A DNA stretch of 8,681 bases from an uncultured Prevotella sp. Its GTDB lineage: Bacteria; Bacteroidota; Bacteroidia; Bacteroidales; Bacteroidaceae. The translations under genes were made by a program, and so were the position numbers. Below the pieces are notes generated by a model. The model searched no databases, had not been told where the DNA came from, and saw nothing but the letters and a program-made list of their open reading frames with translations. Where the stretch lies: NCBI GenBank assembly GCA_905211345.1, contig CAJMAO010000067.1, forward strand, positions 1 through 8,681, given 5' to 3'. Of this stretch, positions 4,535-8,681 are shown piece by piece (position 1 is the stretch's first letter; each line of letters starts with the position of its first letter).

Positions 4535-7123
4535 ATGACATTAGACAAGTTTACAATCAAGGCGCAAGAAGCCGTGCAGGAGGCGGTAAACACCGCTCAA
4601 CGCGGCGGCCAACAGGCCATTGAGCCTGTACACCTGCTTAAAGGAGTGATGGCGAAGGCCAAAGACGTGGCCGGATTCATCTTCCAGAAACTCGGAGTGA
4701 ACGCCGCACAGGTGGAGAACGTGCTCGACCGCGAAATCGCCCGGTTACCGCGCGTGCAGGGCGGACAGCCTTATTTGAGCAACGACGCTAACGAAGTGCT
4801 GCAGCGTGCGACGGACATTTCGGCCAAGATGGGCGACGAGTTTGTTTCTGTAGAACCGCTGTTGCTGGCACTGCTTACGGTCAACTCCACAGCATCGCGC
4901 ATCATGAAGGATGCCGGATGCACGGAGAAGGAGATGCGCGCGGCCATAAACGAGCTGCGCCAAGGACAACGGGTGCAGTCGCAATCGGCCGACGACAACT
5001 ACCAGAGTCTTGCGAAGTATGCCAAGAATTTGGTTGAGGAGGCCCGCCAAGGCAAGCTCGACCCCGTGATAGGACGCGACGACGAGATACGCCGCGTACT
5101 GCAAATCCTCTCACGACGGACTAAGAACAACCCTATACTTATAGGTGAGCCGGGTACGGGTAAGACGGCCATAGTGGAAGGATTGGCCGAGCGTATAGTG
5201 CGCGGCGACGTGCCCGAGAACCTGAAAGACAAGCAGCTCTACTCTCTCGACATGGGTGCGCTTGTGGCCGGAGCCAAGTACAAGGGCGAGTTTGAGGAGC
5301 GTCTGAAAAGCGTAATCAAGGAAGTTACCAACTCCGAAGGCCGCATCATCCTCTTCATCGACGAAATACACACCCTCGTGGGGGCAGGTGGCGGCGAGGG
5401 AGCGATGGACGCCGCCAACATACTGAAGCCGGCGTTGGCGCGTGGCGAACTGCGCTCGATAGGCGCGACGACGCTCAACGAATATCAGAAATACTTTGAG
5501 AAGGACAAGGCTTTGGAGCGTCGTTTCCAAACGGTAATGGTAGACGAGCCTGACGAACTTAGCGCGATAAGCATCCTCCGTGGCCTGAAGGAGCGCTACG
5601 AGAACCACCACAAGGTGCGTATACAGGACGACGCGTGCATAGCCGCCGTCAAGTTGTCGGAGCGTTACATATCAGACCGCTTCCTGCCCGACAAGGCCAT
5701 CGACCTGATGGACGAGGCCGCGGCCAAGCTCCGCATGGAACGTGACTCCGTGCCGGAGGAACTTGACGAAATCACCCGCCGCCTGAAGCAGCTCGAGATA
5801 GAGCGCGAGGCCATAAAACGGGAGAACGACCAGCCCAAGATTGCACAGCTCGACAAGGACATTGCGGAGCTTCGCGACAAGGAAAAGGCGTTCCGCGCAA
5901 AATGGGAAGGCGAAAAGGCGCTTGTCAACAAAATTCAACAGGACAAGCAGCAAATGGAACAACTGCGCTTCGAAGCGGAACGCGCCGAACGCGAAGGCAA
6001 TTATGAGCGCGTGGCGGAAATACGTTACAGCAAGCTGAAACAGCTCGAGGACGACATCAAGGGCATACAGGCGCAGCTGCGCTCTACGCAGGACGGCAAC
6101 GCCATGATACGTGAGGAGGTGACTGCGGACGACATCGCCGAGGTGGTAAGCCGCTGGACCGGCATACCCGTTACGCGGATGATGCAGAGCGAGAAGGACA
6201 AGCTCCTGCACCTTGAAAAAGAACTTCACAAGCGCGTCATTGGACAAGACGAGGCCATAGAGGCCGTCAGCGACGCCGTAAGGCGCAGCCGCGCGGGCCT
6301 GCAAGACCCGAAAAGGCCGATTGCGTCGTTCATCTTCCTCGGCACGACCGGTGTCGGCAAGACCGAGCTGGCGAAGGCTTTGGCCGAGTATCTGTTCAAC
6401 GACGAGACGATGATGACACGTATCGACATGAGCGAATACCAAGAGAAGTTCAGCGTGTCGAGGCTCATCGGCGCGCCTCCGGGATATGTTGGCTACGACG
6501 AGGGCGGACAACTTACCGAGGCGGTAAGGCGTAAACCTTACTCCGTCGTGCTGTTCGACGAGATCGAAAAGGCGCATCCCGACGTGTTCAACATTCTCTT
6601 GCAGGTATTGGACGACGGCCGACTGACCGACAACAAGGGGCGCACGGTGAACTTCAAGAACACCATCATCATAATGACCTCGAACCTCGGGAGCCAGTAC
6701 ATACAGTCGGAGTTCGAGCACATAACCGCCGCCAACCGCGACGCTGTTATCGAGAAGACCAAGAAAACGGTGATGGAAATGCTGAAGAAGACCATCCGTC
6801 CGGAGTTCCTGAACCGTATCGACGAGACCATAATGTTCCTTCCGCTGACACAGGAGCAGATTGCCGACGTGGTAAAACTTCAGGTAAACGGCGTGAAGAA
6901 GATGCTGGAGCAGCAAGACGTGACGCTCGATGTCACCCCGGCGGCCATCAGTTTCCTCGCATCGGCTGGCTTCGATCCCGAGTTTGGAGCGCGTCCCGTA
7001 AAGCGTGCCATACAGCGTTACATGCTCAACGACCTGAGCAAGCAGCTCCTTGGCGGCACGGTTGACAGGCAGAAGCCCATCGTAGTTGACGCAGGAGACG
7101 GCGGACTGACGTTCAGGAACTGA
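4535..7123 (+). CDS. clpB: ClpB disaggregase (Hsp100 AAA+ ATPase)
   Basis: Hexameric cytoplasmic machine that pulls polypeptides out of aggregates together with DnaK. The 862-aa protein is full length for the family. Order: Clp N domain (about 1-145); first ATPase domain with Walker A GEPGTGKT (204-211), pore loop GAKYKGEFEE (246-255, Tyr249), Walker B ILFIDE (272-277) and LERRF (327-331); a long charged coiled-coil middle domain (about 400-530), which marks ClpB rather than ClpA; second ATPase domain with Walker A GTTGVGKT (603-610), pore loop GAPPGYVGYDEGG (646-658), Walker B VVLFDE (671-676) and sensor-2 GARPVKR (818-824). All ATPase motifs are intact. It has its own promoter region, divergent from ppk1, and no CIRCE element. 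Its 3' end runs into a long inverted repeat. Confidence 0.99.
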   Translation: MTLDKFTIKAQEAVQEAVNTAQRGGQQAIEPVHLLKGVMAKAKDVAGFIFQKLGVNAAQVENVLDREIARLPRVQGGQPYLSNDANEVLQRATDISAKMGDEFVSVEPLLLALLTVNSTASRIMKDAGCTEKEMRAAINELRQGQRVQSQSADDNYQSLAKYAKNLVEEARQGKLDPVIGRDDEIRRVLQILSRRTKNNPILIGEPGTGKTAIVEGLAERIVRGDVPENLKDKQLYSLDMGALVAGAKYKGEFEERLKSVIKEVTNSEGRIILFIDEIHTLVGAGGGEGAMDAANILKPALARGELRSIGATTLNEYQKYFEKDKALERRFQTVMVDEPDELSAISILRGLKERYENHHKVRIQDDACIAAVKLSERYISDRFLPDKAIDLMDEAAAKLRMERDSVPEELDEITRRLKQLEIEREAIKRENDQPKIAQLDKDIAELRDKEKAFRAKWEGEKALVNKIQQDKQQMEQLRFEAERAEREGNYERVAEIRYSKLKQLEDDIKGIQAQLRSTQDGNAMIREEVTADDIAEVVSRWTGIPVTRMMQSEKDKLLHLEKELHKRVIGQDEAIEAVSDAVRRSRAGLQDPKRPIASFIFLGTTGVGKTELAKALAEYLFNDETMMTRIDMSEYQEKFSVSRLIGAPPGYVGYDEGGQLTEAVRRKPYSVVLFDEIEKAHPDVFNILLQVLDDGRLTDNKGRTVNFKNTIIIMTSNLGSQYIQSEFEHITAANRDAVIEKTKKTVMEMLKKTIRPEFLNRIDETIMFLPLTQEQIADVVKLQVNGVKKMLEQQDVTLDVTPAAISFLASAGFDPEFGARPVKRAIQRYMLNDLSKQLLGGTVDRQKPIVVDAGDGGLTFRN
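4962..4975 (+). promoter_or_regulatory. Possible internal translation start in clpB
   Basis: AAGGA at 4962-4966 is followed after 6 nt by an in-frame GTG (4973-4975), codon 147, at the junction between the N domain and the first ATPase domain. E. coli clpB is known to make a shorter protein from an internal GTG at codon 149. Start here would give a 716-aa ClpB lacking the N domain. A second candidate is the in-frame ATG at codon 134 (4934-4936), 6 nt after GGAG. Confidence 0.45.
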
Positions 7124-7126
7124 TTT

Positions 7127-7227
7127 AAAGGTGAGAAGGTGAGAGAGTGAGAAGGTGAGAAATTTATGCTTTTGAAATATATTTGGCATGATTTCTCACC
7201 TTCTCACTCTCTCACCTTCTCACCTTT
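7127..7227. terminator. 37-bp perfect inverted repeat between clpB and the DUF3667 gene
   Basis: Positions 7127-7163 and 7191-7227 are exact reverse complements (37 bp) around a 27-nt loop, which has a minor ATGC/GCAT pair. The left arm is four copies of the 8-nt unit AAGGTGAG, the third being AGAGTGAG. It starts 4 nt after the clpB stop, and its last base is the first base of the DUF3667 stop codon, so it fills the whole junction. Plus-strand transcripts meet a short T-rich tail (TTTTAATTGTTT); minus-strand ones do not. A bidirectional terminator is the simplest reading. Confidence 0.65.
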
Positions 7228-8189
7228 TAATTGTTTATCGCCGTCCACGCCACGCTCGCCGCCATCCATCCAACAAGCAGCAGGAACAGCATGAGCCACC
7301 AGCCGACGAGCACTTTCATGGTGTACCAAGCCGTGCGCAACAGGCTGAAACCATACAACTGCTTGTAATCGTAAAGAAGGACGAGCAATAAAAGCCACGT
7401 GGGCATGACGTATAGGTTATCCAACCACATGGTGCCGCCAGTGGCGACGATGCACACAGCCGACACCATTAACAACTGGCAGGCGATGAAAACCTGCGAA
7501 AAAAAGCACTCGGTGAGGTTCATCTTCGGACGCAACGGCGACCGACGGAACACACGCATGGCAAGCAATGCGAAAAGACTATGGGCCAGAATGAGTTCAA
7601 CGGCTTGATTGTGTTGGAAGAAAACGGTTGCTTTCTTGAAAGAATCGATAAAGAATTTCATCCCCATAAGCATATATTGCTTACCGGCATAAGCACCATC
7701 GGCCACTTCGACATGCCCTATCCTTTCATCAACTTGCAGCATAGCGTCGGAATAAGTCTGCTCCATCACATCAGGGGCTACTAAATGCTGTACAAGGATA
7801 TACGCCGCCGTGACGAGGAAAAGCATCTTGACTGGAGGAAAATACGGTGTCTGTCGACCGTCGAGATAGTCGCCAATCATATAGCCCGGGCGGCAGATGA
7901 GATGCCAAAGGGTGCGCGGCATACTGCGGTTGCCAAGTCCCCACACTTCCAAAGTTTTGCTCAACGCATGGCGTAAGGTGAAGCGCGCCACACCGGCCGA
8001 CTGTCCGCAGCGCGGGCAGAAGTTGCCGGTGAAAGCCTCATGGCAATTAAGACATTCATGCGTTTCAACAGAAAGCGGCTGAGCATCCACGCCCTTGCGC
8101 TGCCAAGCGTCAAAACGCGAAGCGGCACGCCGCACGCCCCGAAATGCCGACTGGGCCACGCAGGCCATTCGCTTGAAAGGATTTTGCAT
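7227..8189 (-). CDS. DUF3667 family membrane protein with N-terminal zinc ribbon
   Basis: A 320-aa protein of unknown function. After a basic N-terminus there is a four-cysteine zinc ribbon: C46-x2-C49 (CLNC) and C58-x2-C61 (CPRCGQSA). Next comes a conserved soluble stretch with RPGYMIGDYLDGRQTPYFPP (100-119), the hallmark of DUF3667 proteins, which are common in Bacteroidetes. About five hydrophobic segments follow, near 119-138, 195-213, 228-250, 259-274 and 287-317, so it should be an inner-membrane protein. There is no signal peptide, and the ribbon is probably cytoplasmic. The start is supported by a perfect -7 element at 8225-8232. No Shine-Dalgarno site is visible; the leader is T- and A-rich. 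It is convergent with clpB and the neighbours do not suggest a job for it. Confidence 0.9.
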   Translation of the reverse strand: MQNPFKRMACVAQSAFRGVRRAASRFDAWQRKGVDAQPLSVETHECLNCHEAFTGNFCPRCGQSAGVARFTLRHALSKTLEVWGLGNRSMPRTLWHLICRPGYMIGDYLDGRQTPYFPPVKMLFLVTAAYILVQHLVAPDVMEQTYSDAMLQVDERIGHVEVADGAYAGKQYMLMGMKFFIDSFKKATVFFQHNQAVELILAHSLFALLAMRVFRRSPLRPKMNLTECFFSQVFIACQLLMVSAVCIVATGGTMWLDNLYVMPTWLLLLVLLYDYKQLYGFSLLRTAWYTMKVLVGWWLMLFLLLVGWMAASVAWTAINN

Positions 8190-8224
8190 ATATCAAAAAA
8201 ACTAACGTTATAAAAAAACGGATG

Positions 8225-8232
8225 CAAATATA
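8225..8232 (-). promoter_or_regulatory. Bacteroides-type -7 element for the DUF3667 gene
   Basis: The minus strand reads TATATTTG, a perfect TAnnTTTG match, placing transcription start near 8220 and giving a leader of about 30 nt. It lies directly after the terminator T-tract, so the gene appears to have its own promoter independent of upstream transcription. No -33 TTTG is seen. Confidence 0.55.
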
Positions 8233-8234
8233 CA

Positions 8235-8269
8235 AAAAATAAAAAACGTCCTGTCATCACGACAGGACG
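8235..8269 (-). terminator. Intrinsic terminator, minus strand
   Basis: CGTCCTGTC (8247-8255) and GACAGGACG (8261-8269) form a perfect 9-bp GC-rich stem with a 5-nt loop. On the minus strand it is followed at once by TTTTTTATTTTTT (8234-8246). This is the only textbook intrinsic terminator in the window. No complete gene lies just upstream of it on that strand, so it ends either a small RNA or a long untranslated tail. Confidence 0.8.
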
Positions 8270-8342
8270 ATTCCTTACTTTTTGAATGTCTTAGTCTTTA
8301 GTATCAATGTAGCATGTAATTCTGAAAATCTCTTTGTTACGC
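8240..8342 (-). ncRNA. Candidate small RNA of about 100 nt
   Basis: A perfect -7 element with an upstream TTTG lies just before this stretch and an intrinsic terminator closes it, which defines a transcription unit of about 100 nt. The frames inside are very short (the ATG near 8313 reaches a stop after two further codons), so it is unlikely to encode protein. The 5' two-thirds is A-rich and looks unstructured; the 3' end is the terminator hairpin. I do not recognise a named RNA family. Alternatively it is the 5' leader and attenuator of the DUF3667 gene, although that gene has its own -7 element. Confidence 0.4.
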
Positions 8343-8345
8343 CAA

Positions 8346-8379
8346 CAAAAGTAGACAAAAAAAACGAGCCTTTGTCAAA
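8346..8379 (-). promoter_or_regulatory. Bacteroides-type promoter for the candidate small RNA
   Basis: The minus strand reads TACTTTTG at 8346-8353, a perfect TAnnTTTG, with TTTG (in TTTTTGAC) at 8376-8379, 22 nt upstream. It is the only -7 element in the window with a -33 TTTG at near-normal spacing (about 20 nt is usual). Predicted start is near 8342. Confidence 0.6.
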
Positions 8380-8385
8380 AACATA

Positions 8386-8420
8386 AGTTTTTTGGCCAAA
8401 AAACTACGTAAACGTTTACG
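8386..8420. promoter_or_regulatory. Two adjacent perfect palindromes
   Basis: A 20-bp palindrome centred on GGCC (8386-8405; A/T-rich arms) and a 14-bp palindrome CGTAAACGTTTACG (8407-8420) are separated by one base. They lie just upstream of the small-RNA promoter, centred about 54 and 72 nt before its predicted start. The second has the central-CG form AAACGTTT typical of LacI-family operators. Binding is an inference. Confidence 0.5.
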
Positions 8421-8441
8421 AAAAACATTCGGCAACTTAGG

Positions 8442-8488
8442 CTATGGCAACAGGCATGGCGATAACAAAATGTAAGTCTTTGCCATAG
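8442..8488. repeat. Inverted repeat CTATGGCAA / TTGCCATAG
   Basis: Exact 9-bp arms (8442-8450 and 8480-8488) around a 29-nt loop, between the palindromes and the third repeat array. It could be a weak hairpin; there is no U-run and no clear role. Confidence 0.35.
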
Positions 8489-8524
8489 TAATTTGTCGTG
8501 TTTCTATATCTATTTAATAACACA

Positions 8525-8625
8525 CTGATACTCAACCTCTTACAAAAAGTTATCACTTGCCGTTGTAAAAGGCCGTCTTTTAGCTTGCAAAAGGTGGCCT
8601 TTTAGCGTGTAAAAGACGGCCTTTC
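8525..8625 (+). repeat. 22-bp-period repeat array, copy 3
   Basis: Three well-kept 15-nt units start at 8567, 8589 and 8611: AAAAGGCCGTCTTTT, AAAAGGTGGCCTTTT and AAAAGACGGCCTTTC, with spacers AGCTTGC and AGCGTGT. The fourth unit position is lost, but CATCCGCAAATC (8631-8642) resembles the end motif of the other copies. The associated box is inverted here: CTGATACTCAAC (8525-8536) matches the reverse complement of GTTGATAATCAG at 10 of 12 positions. Confidence 0.85.
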
Positions 8626-8629
8626 GGGT

Positions 8630-8681
8630 TCATCCGCAAATCTGTTGGATGGCGCAGTCGTGCAGTGCGAACAGCCTAAGC
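8630..8681 (-). CDS. Possible C-terminal end of a minus-strand gene
   Basis: One minus-strand frame stays open from the window edge to a TGA at 8630-8632 and encodes L-R-L-F-A-L-H-D-C-A-I-Q-Q-I-C-G. The base composition turns GC-rich here, as in the coding regions of the window, and a stop right beside a repeat array mirrors the ppk1 end. Only about 16 codons are visible and another frame is also open, so this is weak. Confidence 0.25.
   Translation of the reverse strand, partial: LRLFALHDCAIQQICG

Larger units (their letters stand above)
8190..8681. other. AT-rich intergenic region at the window end
   Basis: This stretch of about 490 bp has no long coding frame. Read on the minus strand from high to low coordinates it contains a possible gene end (8630-8681), the third repeat array, an inverted repeat (8442-8488), two adjacent palindromes (8386-8420), a promoter (8346-8379), a terminator (8235-8269) and the DUF3667 promoter (8225-8232). 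I see no tRNA. Confidence 0.7.

Noticed and set aside
5672..7189. 505-codon open frame antisense to clpB
   Set aside because: Same shadow effect of GC-rich codon use; no domain, no ribosome-binding site, and it starts inside the inverted repeat after clpB.
7961..8260. Open frame of 99 codons overlapping the DUF3667 start in another frame
   Set aside because: It begins inside the terminator hairpin, its first part is a translation of T-rich promoter DNA, and the rest overlaps the start of a well-supported gene out of frame.

Overview
The window looks like a chromosomal segment from a Bacteroidales bacterium, most likely Prevotella or a close relative. The clues are a DUF3667 zinc-ribbon membrane protein, a single-domain Ppx/GppA next to a long PPK1, Bacteroidetes-type ClpB and Hsp20 sequences, A-rich leaders with few strong Shine-Dalgarno sites, and several perfect matches to the Bacteroides -7 promoter element TAnnTTTG. 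Genus is an inference; no rRNA or other marker gene is present.

Layout. Positions 1-128 (+) hold the last 41 codons of a thioredoxin-fold protein. A perfect 38-bp inverted repeat separates it from a convergent small heat-shock protein, hsp20 (268-693, -). Upstream of hsp20 is a perfect 21-bp hairpin, then ppx (875-1777, -) and ppk1 (2061-4160, -), the polyphosphate-degrading and polyphosphate-making enzymes. A 374-bp divergent intergenic region separates ppk1 from clpB (4535-7123, +). A second long perfect inverted repeat (37 bp arms) lies between clpB and a convergent DUF3667 membrane protein (7227-8189, -). The last 490 bases are AT-rich. They hold a promoter plus intrinsic terminator that could make a small RNA of about 100 nt, two tandem palindromes, a repeat array, and possibly the last codons of a minus-strand gene.

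How the genes may work together. The Hsp20 holdase, the ClpB disaggregase and polyphosphate (made by PPK1, removed by PPX, and known in other bacteria to act as an inorganic chaperone) all belong to protein homeostasis under stress. The middle of the window can be read as a proteostasis neighbourhood, though co-regulation is not shown.

Most unusual content. (1) A dispersed intergenic repeat occurs three times (1936-2048, 4321-4422, 8525-8625). It is built from 15-bp near-palindromic units separated by 7-nt spacers, giving an exact 22-bp period. (2) Both convergent gene junctions carry long perfect inverted repeats whose arms are four copies of an 8-nt purine-rich unit, with the same layout but different sequence. 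(3) There is a candidate free-standing small-RNA gene at about 8240-8342. (4) An in-frame GTG with a good ribosome-binding site lies inside clpB at codon 147, near the place where E. coli ClpB has its second start.
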